64,000 nucleotides of DNA from Progne subis subis (GCA_022316685.1 JAKJHU010000023.1:9422096-9486095), one strand, 5' to 3'; counted from the stretch's first letter, positions 1-36,646 are shown. Notes: a model not told the origin generated them from the sequence alone. Translations and numbers: made by a program.

Positions 1-3000
1 GAGCCTGTGTCAGCATGTCAGGTTACAGGCAGCCTTTGTGCTGTGGCAGAGGCAAACTGACACAGCCCTTTGCTCCTGCCAAGCAGGCTGGCTGCCATCA
101 CACACAACAGTGGATTTCACCGAGACACACTTGAAACCCCCAGCTGCTCTTCTGTCAGCCAAACCCATGGCTGCTGCCTTGCCGCCCTTGGAGATCTGAA
201 TTTCCTGAAAAGGCTCAAGATACTTCCCTTTCTCAGCTGTTTCCTTTTTGCTGTGGCACAACTGTCTTCATGCTCTCATCAGCTTTCCAGACCAGCATGA
301 AGGTCCACCACAAGAAATGCCCCTCACCCAAGCATGGAGGGCCATCCCCATCTCTGGCTATGTAAATACTCCCAGCTGAGAGCCTGGCCAATGTGCAGAA
401 AGCCTGCCGTGCTAGTAAGGCTGACACAGTCAAGTCCCTATCATCCCAGAGGGTGGTTGGGCACTGGAACTGGCTGTCCAGGGAAATTATCACACTACCA
501 ACCCTGTGAGAGTCCAAGAATGACTGGATAACACTCTCAGGCACATGATGTGAGCCTTGGAGCTGTCCTGTGCAGGGCCGGGAGTTGGACTTTGATGATC
601 CTTGTGAATCCCTTCCAACTCAGGATATTCTAGGATTCTATGACTCTGCAAATCTAGTGTCTCCCATACGTCTTCTCAATGGGAGCAAATACATCCATGA
701 ATGTTTGATGTGCCTGAGGTTCAGTGATTCCTCACTGTTCCAACAGTTTTTCAAAATGTAGTTTTGTGCTAATTCATCTCACAGCTTATTTTCTCATGTG
801 TAAAGGCAATGGCAAGAAAGGTAGAGTGTAATTCCTGTATTATTCCTCAGATATGATATCAAGGTTTGCATTTAGGCATGCAATAGAAAAGACCTTACAA
901 ATAGGGCTGAGAATTTTCAGCATAATTCAACGTGACTCTACTTGCTCTATTTCCAGCTCACTACAGTGCTTGCACACACATTTAAATGCACTTGCAGAGG
1001 CAAGCCCTAAATGAAATGAGGTGACACCCTTCTCTGCCCTACAGGTATCCCCTAGAAGTATCCTGCTTTTTGGGGGCTCCTGGGTTCATGCATGTACCCC
1101 GTGGGGTTTCAGGCTGTGCATGGACAGGTGGCAGCAGCAGGTGGGAGTGAGGAGCAAAGGTGACTCCTGAACCGTAGCAGGGAGGTGACAGCTACCAGGG
1201 CTGCCTCTGGACAAGCAGAGCACTGTAAAGGGGGAAAAATAACACCTGCATGTAAAAAAGGAGTTTAGAATCAGCCAGCCCTGTTTCAGTACCCTAAAAA
1301 GTACCCGGTTCAGTGATTGTGTAATTAACTTATCAGCGTAGAAGAGAAAATAGGAGAGTTGAACTGAAGGGTCAACATAGTCCCTGTTCTCTACTGAAGA
1401 AGAAGAGATCAAGGTTATAATAGGCATAATTCTCTGCTCAGACAACAGCTGAAACAACAGCACAAAAACCTTTCATCATTTCACCATGTGACAGTCTCAC
1501 TGGCAAATTGAGAAGCAATGAGCAAGACAAGAATCACAAAAGGCACATAATTACTTAGAAAACAGGCTTTGTGGTTCTCAGTCAAGAAGAGGGGTCATTT
1601 TAATACCTCTCCTGGGCTTTACTGTATCCCATATCATCTGGATGTGGGAAGAGAATATCTATCTATTAACAGGTTTTTGGGCATTGCCAAGCACTGCCAT
1701 GGGAGTCCTTCAAAGGATTACAAATTCCAAACGGTCATAAAATTTTGAAAAATGTACTGAAATCAGTGCAATGCGCTTCAGCCCAGACAAATTTACAATG
1801 TAATAATTGGTGCCACCCTAGAACCAGATGTACGGAGGCAAAAAAGGGAATGGCTGAGCAAGTAACACTACCAGAAAGGTCTCAACTGGAATATGAGTTG
1901 ATGTTGGCTAATGTCACCAGAAAGAAGGGGTGTGTCAGCGAGGCACTGCATGTAAAATGTTCCAGTGATTGGATTCCTGGTCACTGGTACAGTTTCAGTT
2001 GTTTGCAGATATGAACACCATCACTTTGGAAGCACAAAACGTGGCAAGTCTGGATGGCACCAAGAAGAGCGACATGAAATTCAGGGAACGTGACCTCTGG
2101 GGAAAGGTTGAGTGAATGTTGTTAAATTTCACTCGAAAAAAATGATTGTTAAAGGATTGCACCTGGATGAGGGAGATCAGTCACCCCTGGTCCACAGCAT
2201 GAGGGTACCACAAGGTATTGAAGCGAGGTGTTTCCTCAAAGTGCCAGGTTTCTGGCTGTGTTTATCAGATGCCTATTGCTGGTGGCCCTGCTGAGGCTGT
2301 GCTGGGTTCCCAAGGGCCTCTGAGGGCTGGGCATCCTCTCCGGGGTTTGGCAATGAAGGGGCTGATTCCTGCTGCTCCCATAGATGCAGACTCATGGTGG
2401 TATCAGAGAAACTCTGCTGGGAATGGGAAACCAACCCTGTGGATGTGGCTTCAGAGGTGCATCTCAAAACAAACCCCCACAAGACCCAAAACAAAACCAA
2501 CCGTGTGATCCTGAGCAGAAATAAGCTAATTTAAAAAATACTAAGGCATTGTCTGATCAATAACACTCAACCCAAGCTGCATTTCCAGAGTTAATTCATG
2601 CATTGATTTTCCCATTGATTTGCAGTAACTGCTGGGTTCCTCGCTAGATTAGCAAAGGTATTTAAATATTAAGATGGAGTCATTTTGGTAGCCTTAGTCA
2701 CCTTAGTACTTAAATCCAGTTGATTTATAGTTCAGATTAGGTCTCTTAACAAGATGCCGTGATCCCACGAAGTCTCTTGCTGCTTTTTGACGGCTCAGTG
2801 AACACATTTAAAATTCAGGTTTTGTATGCCCCGATTGCTTTGAAAAGGAGGTTTGTTCCCCAGATCACCTGGGCTTTGCAAAGCTTTTTAAAACATGGCC
2901 CTAAATACCCAACCAGGTACCCTATCTCAGACTAACTGGGGTTTCTTCCTGCCTGGGAGTTAAGGTTCTTGGCTTGATGTTTCAGTGAAGTTTCTAAATA

Positions 3001-3180
3001 TTTTTACAGCTTATCACCAACCTGTTAAAGGATTGACAGATTCTGAGCTACCAGAGACACAGGCTAGGCTATAGATAAAGTGACCAGCTGTATCATTGAC
3101 AGCACATTTAGGAAACATTAACCAAAAGTAAAAGCCTTTTATAAGAAGGCCATAAAATGGCAGGAGTAATTATGTTTTTC
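1..3180. other. Upstream flank of ACE2, no gene recognised
   Basis: I see no exon-like block with splice sites and no recognisable protein in this stretch. It holds one CR1 3' end (listed separately) and otherwise unremarkable AT-moderate sequence. In other vertebrates CLTRN lies upstream of ACE2 in the same orientation, but no CLTRN exon was recognised here, so it probably lies outside the window. Confidence 0.6.
436..652 (+). repeat. CR1 LINE 3' end fragment
   Basis: The stretch reads like the 3' end of an avian CR1 element. It has a 'ggttgggcactggaac' block, then 'gttggactttgatgatcctt', 'cccttccaactcagga' and a terminal 'ggattctatgactctg' tail, in + orientation. It is 5'-truncated, as is usual for CR1, and moderately diverged. 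Confidence 0.75.
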
Positions 3181-3184
3181 CAAA

Positions 3185-3197
3185 GTTAATCATTGAC
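3185..3197 (+). promoter_or_regulatory. Candidate HNF1 binding site
   Basis: GTTAATCATTGAC matches the HNF1 consensus GTTAATNATTAAC at all but one position. It lies about 75 bases upstream of the TATA box. HNF1 factors are known to drive mammalian ACE2 from sites in its proximal promoter, so the position and match are both sensible. Binding is inferred, not shown. Confidence 0.6.
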
Positions 3198-3258
3198 TTT
3201 TGTTTATTTGGCTTTTTATAAAAAACTTTTTCCTTTCTCTCCAATAATGAATAAAACC

Positions 3259-3267
3259 TATAAAAGG
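3259..3267 (+). promoter_or_regulatory. TATA box of ACE2
   Basis: TATAAAAGG lies about 135 bases upstream of the ACE2 start codon. It predicts a transcription start near 3288-3295 and a 5' UTR of roughly 100 bases. The preceding 80 bases are rich in TTTATAAA-like motifs and contain the HNF1-type site. Confidence 0.65.
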
Positions 3268-3303
3268 TCCAGCAAATTGGATTCAGCCTTCTTCACAGGG
3301 GCC

Positions 3304-3350
3304 ATGCTTGAAAGCTGATGAGGCAGAGGCCAACAGAAAAGCTTACCTGA
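3304..3350 (+). other. Two overlapping upstream ORFs in the ACE2 leader
   Basis: If transcription starts about 30 bases after the TATA box, the leader contains two short upstream ORFs. The first is ATG at 3304 with TGA at 3316-3318. The second is ATG at 3318-3320 with TGA at 3348-3350. The stop of the first shares its A with the start of the second (TGATG). Both end before the ACE2 ATG at 3396. They could modulate translation; this is inference from position only. Confidence 0.35.
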
Positions 3351-3395
3351 GGAAACTACTTTGTTGAGAGGTTCTCATTCATCCTGCACGGGAAT

Positions 3396-27948
<24,553 letters not shown>

Positions 27949-28620
27949 AAGGTGTGGATACACTAAGGGCTTGGTTTTTTCATTCCACTTTTAACAACAG
28001 TGCCTAGCAAAGGAGCAAAACACTATGGATGTCATCAAACAACGTCTTCTGGTTGACCATTAATCTACTGGTTCACAGTCAAAGCAACTAAATCTGCTGT
28101 CTGTGTGGTAACTAGAAAACATGCATGGCTTTTCTATGAGTTATGTGCATAACATTACACACCATTTGTGCTGCTTTTCATGTGTGTGGTGCATCCAGCT
28201 TCAGTTTCCTGTGTAATGAGATACAAAATCTTGGAAGAATACAGTTGTATAGAGACCGAGACACACATAAAAATAACTCATATACTCCTGAAGAACATCT
28301 TGATCTTTCCAGATGGAGACCTCAAAAGTGTTTCTAAAGGCATTGATGAAAAAAACCCCTTGATTAAGAGAAGAACCTTAGTGATAAAGAACTCAATTTG
28401 ATATGAGATAACTGCAATTTTTGCACCTTCAAGAAATCTGTATCAGTGTAAAATGGATACTGGATGAAGACTAACAAGCACTGGAAGTTTATTAGAAAAT
28501 TATAACATAAGTTATTTTTCTAACTGTTTGCTTGATAAATATTGTAGAGATGAAATAGCCCATGCTCCCTCAAAAAAACCCCAACTCTTTATGTTGACAT
28601 TAAAAACGGAAACTTTGTTG
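27949..28620 (+). other. ACE2: Probable ACE2 3' untranslated region
   Basis: AT-rich sequence follows the stop with no further coding signal. It ends about 20 bases beyond the ATTAAA at 28599, which is followed by a GT-rich stretch. Alternative AATAAA signals at 29361 and 29599 would make a longer UTR, so the end is provisional. Confidence 0.5.
28599..28604 (+). terminator. ACE2: Candidate poly(A) signal of ACE2
   Basis: ATTAAA, the commonest variant signal, lies about 650 bases after the stop codon. A 'gtggtttttgttatttttcc' stretch 35-55 bases downstream resembles a GU/U-rich downstream element. Confidence 0.5.
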
Positions 28621-28829
28621 ATACTAAATGATCAAAGTGGTTTTTGTTATTTTTCCCTATACCTTGGCCATTGTCTCCACAATTACAAATACTGCATTAC
28701 AAGTGCTGTGTACAACAAATACAATTGTGCTCTTACATACAAGGGACAGTAGATAGAGGCTTGGGAAATTCTGATTGCACCTGAAAAACAAAATCTGTTC
28801 ACACGGAGGATAGAGTAGCACTGGACCAC

Positions 28830-29035
28830 GTTTGCTGTTCTGTACTCTGGGAGAGGTGTGGGATCTCCACCTTTAGAAGCGTCCAGAGATCGCTTAGATG
28901 AAGATATGGATGAAGGTATGGGTGAAGGTATGGGTGATGGAGCAGTGGGGGAAATCCCACTCTGACTGAGAAGTTTGGCTAGATGACTTCCAGAGGGCTC
29001 TTTCAGCCAGATTTTCTATGATCCTGAGTCTTGCA
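28830..29035 (+). repeat. CR1-like 3' end fragment
   Basis: 'gctagatgacttccagaggg' and 'tctatgatcctgag' are typical of a CR1 3' end in + orientation. The upstream part is interrupted by a 12-base tandem repeat. Boundaries are approximate. Confidence 0.55.
28897..28940 (+). repeat. 12-base tandem repeat, about 3.7 copies
   Basis: Units are GATGAAGATATG, GATGAAGGTATG and GGTGAAGGTATG, followed by a partial GGTGATGG. It is a small minisatellite inside the CR1-like fragment. Confidence 0.85.
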
Positions 29036-29039
29036 GGTT

Positions 29040-31170
29040 CCCCACTGTAGCTGCAACCATACCAGTGTGGGTTTTTGTTTTTGGTTTTGTTTTTTTTTGT
29101 ACACATCCAGTCACTGAAAACCACAAGATTTTCTGATACTTAGTCCTGGATTGTGGCAAAGAGCTGTAAGCAAACCAAATCCTGCAGGAAAAATGCTCAG
29201 AAAATGCATAGGACTCTTAAAATCAAGGGTCTCCAAAATGATCACGATCTATAGAAAGCAGCCAAACGTTTATCTGAAAAATACCTCTGGGCTCTATGGG
29301 TTCACAAAACACTCTTATAACACTCCATATTAATTTTCTGTTTAAGAGATAAGACCCTTAAATAAAGCAGTTCAAAATGGTGAGCAGATAATACTAATTA
29401 ACTGCAAACTAGACACTAATACAAAGGAATGAAAATGCTTTTTTAAAGTTGCTTATCTATACCATCTATTCATTGCCATAAAAGCCCCAAACCTTAGTAT
29501 TTGACCTGAACTTTTAGGAGAAATAAATCAACTATTTCTGGTCTTCCTATTTACTTTGCAGTAACACGAAAAAGGAATGGCAGTTCTGGAAACAATCAAA
29601 TAAAGTAATTAGTCATGCCAGCCATCGTCACATCTGCGCTCCTTCCTGACCCCTTCTCTGAGCCAGCACTCCTTGGCCCAGGTTGGTGCATGGGCAGCAT
29701 CATACCAAGCCCTGCTCCTCTTTCCTGTGCATCCTCTGTGCTCCCCAGGCCTGCACAGATCTCCAAGGCCATTTGCATGACCCCAAATGCAGCTTTCCCT
29801 CAAACACACCTCCAGCTCCCCACGTAGACAAGGATGTGCTCTCCGAGCCAGCCTGCAGTGCTGGCACCAGGCGCTGCTGGCAAGCACAGGCGTGGGAGCC
29901 TCTGTCTGACCAGAGACCTTCATTTCTTTCTCCCCTTTCCCCACATTTCTTATTCTTACCCTGCATTTCTTATTCCTTAGGTTCAGGTGAGCTCAAACTG
30001 GAGCTGCAGAGAGGTCCCTGTTAGGCCTGGGCCAGCTCCATCAGAGAAAGGGCAAGCAGACATCACTTGGACTCTCACGGGCATCACATGCTGAGCTAGC
30101 TCAGATATGAGGAGAGAGAAAAGGATTTGTTTCAGAAATTACTTTATTTTAAAGCCTCTTTACAGATATTAGATCAGCATTTTACAACTGTTAGTGACTA
30201 AGTTTAGATGCCTCTGTTATGTAGCTTCAGATGTATCTGTATCTCAAGACTTGCTGAAGTTAGCACTAATTTTTGTAGTGCTGTGCACTTTTGAAAGTTG
30301 GGTCCTCCTATTTAAGTACTAACATCAGAAGCCCAATTTCAGTGCCTCAATAGTAAAATATTTGGCTAAGCAATTATATTAATAGCATTTTCATTTATCT
30401 TCAAATTTTTGCTTCTCAAGTTTTATAGAGATCAGCAAATTTACCATTTACTGTTGCAATGACTATAGAATTCTGTATAAAACATTATTTTCTTTATTTC
30501 TACCTCTTATTGCAGGAAGCAATAACACTCCACTAGATGCCTCATATGTTGCTAAATTGAAAATATCCTAAATATGAAGCTTAGAATGAATTCCAAATCA
30601 AATATACACCCTGAGGGCCAAAACTAGAATCAATAATACTGGTGAGAAAACAGATATAATATTTTACCTGTAGTAATCTCTAAGTAATTGAAAGTCAGAC
30701 TATATCTATTTATGTTGCTGTCACTTGCAGTAGCTCTAAATTCAACTTTAGGTGTCAGCTTCAAGTGATTATGAAGAAAAAACACATTCAGATGAGTTAT
30801 GATAATCAGAAAACCTACCAAGCATATTTTTCCCTGTTCACATTTCCAGTTAAGGCCAAATAATGACAGTTTGGAGGCATTGAAGAAGTGCACATAATTG
30901 GGATATATATCTCAGTGTCTGAGAAGTCTTTTGAAAAAATGCTAGCAAAATAAATTACATTCTTCCGCAGCATCCTTCCAAATTCTGTCACCCACAGAGC
31001 ATCAGAAACACTGTCTCCATATGCTTCTTGGTCAACCCCCTGATTAAATGAGAACAACACTAAAATACAGAATAATAAGGGTGGCTAATGTCAGGCATAT
31101 TTCAGGGTCAGCTCTTGTACAGCAGAGAGGTGATGTGGAGCCAGTATGCACAGTCATCTGTTTCTGAATC
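29040..31170. other. Intergenic space between ACE2 and the BMX relic
   Basis: No exon-like structure was recognised on either strand. The region is AT-rich apart from a GC-richer patch around 29620-29900, whose overlapping open frames show no familiar domain. Candidate poly(A) signals at 29361 and 29599 could belong to a long ACE2 UTR. Confidence 0.5.
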
Positions 31171-31177
31171 TTATTTC

Positions 31178-31253
31178 TCAAACTTTGCTGCCCTTTCTCA
31201 ATGCCTCAAAAGAATGGTAACAGCAGATAAAAGGCAGAGCACTCTTCTGGTAG
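31178..31253 (-). pseudogene. BMX: BMX relic, last coding exon with premature stop
   Basis: On the - strand, catttag|CTACCAGAAGAG reads LPEECSAFYLLLPFF and then TGA (31206-31208). This matches the family's LPEKRPTFQQLLSSIEP ending, and the start falls exactly where the Tec last exon begins, after CWxE. The remaining degraded sequence runs to a TGA near 31178. Confidence 0.7.
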
Positions 31254-31527
31254 CTAAATGAAGCAAAGATGATAGGTATAGTTGCTTAATTTTAAAATTA
31301 CTCAGAAACTGTAATTTGCATTAATTTTTCTTGATTTTAGCATGCAAAAATTCATAGACAGTGATGTTGCTATAAATTTCTGCATGCTAAAATAAAGTTG
31401 CAAGAGGTAAATAAAATTTAACTTACTTTTTATATCTATCTAACATTGTGACAGTTTAATCTTCTTTCTTTGCATTAATATGTCCTCTAATATAAGTCAC
31501 TTTACTCATTTTCCTGGCAATTTTATT

Positions 31528-31549
31528 AAAAAAAAAAAAAAAAAAAAAA
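31528..31549 (+). repeat. (A)22 run
   Basis: Twenty-two consecutive A residues within a relic BMX intron. It could be a retroposon tail or a simple expansion. Confidence 0.9.
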
Positions 31550-32313
31550 GAGAAAATCAGTCATTTCATGGTGCTGTCAATAATGTGCAAAACAGTTCTT
31601 TGTTGCTGGTGAGAAACAAGTCCTGGTCTACAGACAGCTGATCAAAATTTAGGTGAAGAGGAACAATAAATCAGGATGATTTTTGGCACGGAAGATGCAG
31701 ATCTCAAAATAAAATGAGCATGATCAGCATTTGACTTACAGCTCCTAGAAGACTCGTGGATGGAGTAACACATCCTTCTGTTGTAAGGGCAGGATTATTT
31801 CAAAGAGATTTAGCTGTCTGTAAAACTGGAGCTCTGTCTCCATTACGTCTGCTGTTTAAAATCTCTGTACAGGAAAGCAAATATCTTTTATTCTGTGGCT
31901 GCTAGGAGAAAAAGGGCAAATGACCATGGCGAGGGAGCAGAAATTGTCCTGTAGTCGTGGAAGAAATTCAGACAGTTAGTTTAGTTCAGCACACAATTTT
32001 AAAACTGTTAAAATTAGGTGAGAGGAATCTCGTCTTGTATTTGTTGATGTTGAAAGGTGTTATGCTTAAATATGTTCTTCTGAAAAGAAGGGAGCCAACC
32101 TGCCTTTGTGCCTCATTTCCTGCATTAACTATGTCCTGAACTAGATAATATAGAATGTATTGTTTACGTAATACAATTTACATTAAAAAAGCAATGGCTT
32201 TTATTAAAGGATATTTCCATTACGAGCATCAGTTCAGCTATCAGCAGGGACTCCTAGTGATTCCCTAGTTATTTTGTTTTCTCCAATTTGGATGTGCAGA
32301 TGTACATACATAC

Positions 32314-32463
32314 CTCATACCAGCAGTTGTCCATTACCGGGTCGATGATGTTCAAAACCTGCTGTGGTCTGTGAAGTCTGTATCCTTGAGTAATATCCTT
32401 TCTGCAATCATCATGAAGCTCATAGGGCTGCTTTCCCAAAGTGAACACCTCCCACATTAAGAC
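32314..32463 (-). pseudogene. BMX: BMX relic, kinase C-lobe exon
   Basis: The - strand reads VLMWEVFTLGKQPYELHDDC, then ITQGYRLHRPQQ, and ends NCWYE|GTATGT with a good donor. That is Tec kinase subdomain IX-XI. It has 50 codons where 52 plus two bases are expected, with two codons lost after ELHDD. The acceptor is gone: the bases before GTC TTA ATG are 'cattttgt' with no AG. This is the best preserved BMX piece. Confidence 0.88.
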
Positions 32464-34268
32464 ACAAAATGAAAGTCAGGGAATACAAGCCCCTTTTTCA
32501 CAGAACAAGATACACGTGCAACATAAAAATGATCAGACTCTGAGAATATTGTCCCCCCAAAAAATGACTGACAGGTGTGGTTCTGTTCCTGAGTGTAAAA
32601 CAACTCCTACTGCATAAGGAGATTAATTTAGGTGATAAAGTTAGTTACAAAATGCATTTAATGGGAATTAATGACAATGTTGGGCTGAATTTTCTGCAGA
32701 ATACATGCAAATATCCTCTTACGTATGTGGGTGCACACAGAGAAGGAAAAACAAAATTACAACTAGGTATCTTATGTCTTTATAAAATAATAATAAAAAA
32801 ATAATTATTTTTCTGAGTGGGAAATACACTTCTTTGGTATCAGAAAAATTTCCAAATATTTTACAGTGTCAGCTGTATATATACCTTTAAAAGCTGGAGT
32901 ACAGAGAAGCAAGAGAAACACTGAATAATACCAAAATCACTAATTCATAATTATAGCCTTGCAAGAAGCAATTTTGCTTGTAACTGAATATATGTGATAA
33001 ATATGACTATCCTAAAGTAAAAAAATAATTGGGAAATATTTATTTCACAATGATAATAATATTTGCTGTAATTTTTTAAAAAATAAATTTTTTGGATCTA
33101 TGATTTCACTCCAGCTTGAAGAACGGAGCATTGCAGTGTCACACTGACACTAAAATGGCATCCAAATCCCAGCTTTCCTTGATGGGAACATAAAAAACTA
33201 GGATTCTTTGTTCTCTGACATCTGCTTTTGGGATATGAATACATCAGTTCTATTCTTTAGCTCTTTAAAGGCTCATTAGTTAAAAACAATCACACAAGAA
33301 CCGACTGATCCCACACTCCCCTTGCTTCCACTGCATCAATGGAGAGTGTTAAAATGAGAAAAATATCTTCTAAGGAAAAATATAATTTCTCATTGAAGTT
33401 AATGCCAATATTGAAGTTAATGAAAGTAAAGCCTGGGGCCAGGATTTAATCAATAGGAGCAAAAAGAAAATGTATCCACACAAAATCCAACTTCTGCCTT
33501 AATTGTATATATTATAAACAACTTGTAAAGGGCATGAATGAGCCGTTTTTCTGCCAGAGTGCTTAACACTAGGAGACTAGCTGAGGTTAAAGATAAGAAG
33601 CAAGCCAACATTCAGAACCTCTTTTATCTGCTTTATTCACTGCGGTTTAATGCCAAGAACAGTGGGTTGCCAATCTTTCATCAATTTGACAACTGCCAGA
33701 ATTTTCCTTCTGGAGGAGCAGACCCAGATAAGTGGAAGTCAAGCCTGTTCACAAAAGGTTCCCTTTCCTTTGACACCTTTTGCAGACTTTTAGAAACACT
33801 GAACACACTCCAGGGATTTGGAAATCACAGCTTGAAACCACTGAAGTAGAAGTTCAAATGAAGTAGAAGCTGAAATTCTTGGTGGAAAGTGATCTGCAAA
33901 CAGATATACTTTTCGCTGAGATACAGAGTCCCAGCTCACAGAGACTCTCTTCCACAGCTGGGCAACGCTGATTTACGGTCCACACAGACTAAAGATTCTT
34001 ATCTCCACTGCCAAAGTTTACCATATTAAACAGATATGTAGCAAATGTGGAGTGGGCAGAGGTTCTGTTTGCCTAAAAGAAGAATCCTAGGGCTAAAAAA
34101 TCCAACAATGATAGGGCTTGTTTTCATAAAAATGTTGAACACAAACTATAACTGTTTTTTATGCCCTTCAGTGTGTCAAATGTCTAACATTTCTGCTTAA
34201 CAATCTGATGAAATCCAAATGTAATGGCGTATATACATGCAAACTCTTATGTCAAATTCCATACATAC

Positions 34269-34386
34269 CAAAGGCCCATGCACCTGACTTGCTGCTGAAT
34301 TTGGTGTGATGAAAACTTCTGGTGCTGAGCACTTCACTGGAAACTTGGTTCCTAGAGAATTTATATGCAGGTTATCCAGAACATAC
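34269..34386 (-). pseudogene. BMX: BMX relic, activation-segment/APE exon with one-base deletion
   Basis: The acceptor tttttag| and donor TTTG|GTATGT are intact on the - strand. It reads YVLDNLHINSLGTKFPVKCS, APEVF, then shifts frame by one base. The restored frame gives TKFSSKSGAWAFG. Length is 118 where Tec kinases have 119. The tryptophan of VKWSAPE is cysteine. Because the splice sites are intact and only the frame is broken, decay is not ancient. Confidence 0.88.
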
Positions 34387-34572
34387 CTAAAAACAAAAAC
34401 CAAACTTGATTGTGACTGAGTTACAGTGAAATACTATTTGCTGCTTCTTCGTTGAACACCATAAGGTTCCTAAAGAAAGGCTAGGCAGAATCTCAGGTTT
34501 CCAAGGGATACCTGATAGAGGCATTAGCTATAATCTAGAACAGATTATCGCTGTCAATTTACTAGGGAAATA

Positions 34573-35030
34573 ATGCAGAATCACAGAAGCACCTCTTGTC
34601 AGGCCAATCTAGCCCAGCTTTCTGCTCGGGTAAGGTTCCCCCCAACATCAGAGCAGGTCAGTCTGTGTTACTAAGTCTTAAATGCCCCTAAAGACTGCCA
34701 TCTCCTCAAACAGCATGTTTCAGTGTTTCACCACCCTCCTGGAGAAACAACTCTTACTATCCAACTTGAGCTTCCCGTGTTGCAGCCCGTGGCCAATGTC
34801 TGCTATTACATGACCTGGCTCAGATCCTTCCTTGCCTCTGTTAGCCTTGTAACTCTAAGTGGCTATAGGCAGCATTTAGATCCCCTCTTATCCCCCTCTC
34901 CTCCAGGCTAAGCAGCTCTCTTCTCAGCCTCTTCTCAGAGGATGTGCTCCATAGGCTGCTCATCCTCTCCAGCTTCTCTTCATTGAGGCCACTGATTAAG
35001 ATGCCTGGTCCCCAAATCAGGTGCAATTCT
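34573..35030 (-). repeat. CR1 LINE fragment, reverse orientation
   Basis: The + strand shows CR1 complement features: 'gtgtttcaccaccctcctgg', 'tctcctccaggctaagcagc', 'tcttctcagcctcttctcag', 'tcatcctctccagcttctct'. It sits in a relic BMX intron. Boundaries are approximate. Confidence 0.75.
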
Positions 35031-35219
35031 CTAGTCTCTATTTTTTATTCTTATTCCAGAATAATTTATGGTCATTAATGGAAAGAAAACACAAAGTGCT
35101 GTATCAGACCTGGTGTCCCAACTTCCCTGACAGCCAGCTGCAGCTGATGAATGCCAGTAAACTGCATATACACCAACATCAGAGCTTCTAATTGTCAGGC
35201 TCCCAATTCTTTCACCTAC

Positions 35220-35284
35220 CTTGTCATCCCAAGGTCAGATACTTTCACAGTAAGTTTGCTGCCAATCAAACAGTTCCTAGCAGC
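35220..35284 (-). pseudogene. BMX: BMX relic, catalytic-loop/DFG exon with DLG
   Basis: The - strand cctacag|GCTGCTAGGAAC ... ACAAG|GTAGGT spans 65 bases, the exact Tec-family length. It reads AARNCLIGSKLTVKVSDLGM, then TR. The metal-binding DFG motif is DLG. Splice sites and frame are otherwise intact. Confidence 0.85.
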
Positions 35285-36111
35285 CTGTAGGGGAGAACTG
35301 GAAAGAGATGAGTGGAAAGAACACAAAGAGGACCAGATAACATCAGGTGTTTGCTAATAATTGCTGTCCTCTAGCATTTCAGTGAATAATGACATCTTTA
35401 ATTGATGCAATTACATTTGAAACTGTTGCTCTCTTGTTTCACTTTTTGACTATTGAATGAAAAACATTCTGTACCATTTCCCCAACTTTAAAAAGAAGAA
35501 AATTTAAAGATGAGAAACAGAGGTGAGAAACCCACATTCATCTAGAAAAACAGCAACAGAGCAAGAAAATAACCCTGTGTTTTTAAAGGCTTCATACTCC
35601 AGGTCCTTTTCAGTAGTCTCAGAATTTACCTAGGCATCAAAAAGTGAAAAGCTTTGATTGGTTTATTTGCAATACACTACAAACAGAGTGAAAGGCAATT
35701 TAAACATCTTGATTTATGAAAAGTTCAATAGAAGCCTTTTTCTGCTAACGATCACTTGAGGACATTTATCTGGGGCTGTATTCTCTGTGTGCATACTCAT
35801 TAACTTCTGTGATACTGTTTGCAGCCACAGTTTTCAATCTGAAATCAAGCTCAAATTTTGTTTCTGCTTTCTCACGGTACACAGCCAGTTTTCAGTAAAC
35901 TGATTTTATATTTGCAGCTTGAATTATGCTACTTAAGTTGTTTGATATTCCTGATTTCTGAATCAGTTTGTGAAAACTGGTGAAATATGGATTTAAAAAC
36001 TTTGTTTACACATAAAGACAATTCTTTGAAAGCAACAATAATACAACTAAAATGCTACCTGATGGGCCTGCATACCTATTGAAAAATGAAACAGGTCTGG
36101 AACATAATTTG

Positions 36112-36387
36112 TCAAAAATATTTCAGCACATTTTTGTCTAAAGTTACTGCTGAAGCATAATGCACCTGAAATTTGGTTGCGTTCACTGTTATTAAGTCAA
36201 TAAAATAACAGCTCATTTCCCCAGTGAATGACAGCATTTTTGAAAGGTTTTTCATAAACTTTAGGTACGAGTCTTTGAAAGGACTGATCCCCTTATCAAA
36301 AACTACTTGAAATACTTCCTTGCAAACTGGCAGATAAATATGGGGGATTCCCACCATTAAGGCCACACTTTTGTGCTGCTAAATCCT
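36112..36387 (-). other. Unassigned open frame
   Basis: An open frame of about 90 codons after a TAG at the 36385-36387 end, with the first ATG at 36366. It contains VGIPHIYLPVCKEVFQVVFD and SYLKFMKNLSKMLSFTG. I do not recognise a family. It lies beside the inverted BMX exons, is AT-rich and may be fortuitous. Confidence 0.2.
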
Positions 36388-36530
36388 GTTTCAGATTTTG
36401 GCTGTAAGACTGTAATTTCATCAATACTGAGTCTTCTTTTGATTGTCATCAATACCAAGTTTCAAAGCAATAAGCAGAAGGAAGCTCAATCCTTTTCGAA
36501 ACAGAGTATTTGAAGTCTGAGATGGGACTG
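36385..36530 (+). pseudogene. BMX: Possible BMX relic, kinase N-lobe exon, inverted
   Basis: Weak nucleotide resemblance to the Tec N-lobe exon on the + strand. A 'cagattttggctgt' block is near the expected GQFGVV codons, and 'aaggaagctcaatc' is near the KEGSMSEDEF codons. It lies just upstream of, and in the same orientation as, the inverted hinge exon, which supports it. The frame is lost and the call is tentative. Confidence 0.35.
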
Positions 36531-36646
36531 TATCCAGTTTCGACAATATCTTTCAGTGCATTGTATTGATATTTGAAGAACAAAAACTTAGAGAGACGTA
36601 CAATAATTTCTATTTATTCTTTGATTTTTTTTTAAATTATTTTGAG

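Noticed and set aside
29609..30024. Overlapping frames of about 110 codons on both strands
   Set aside because: Open frames on both strands in a GC-richer patch are expected by chance. No domain or splice signal was seen.
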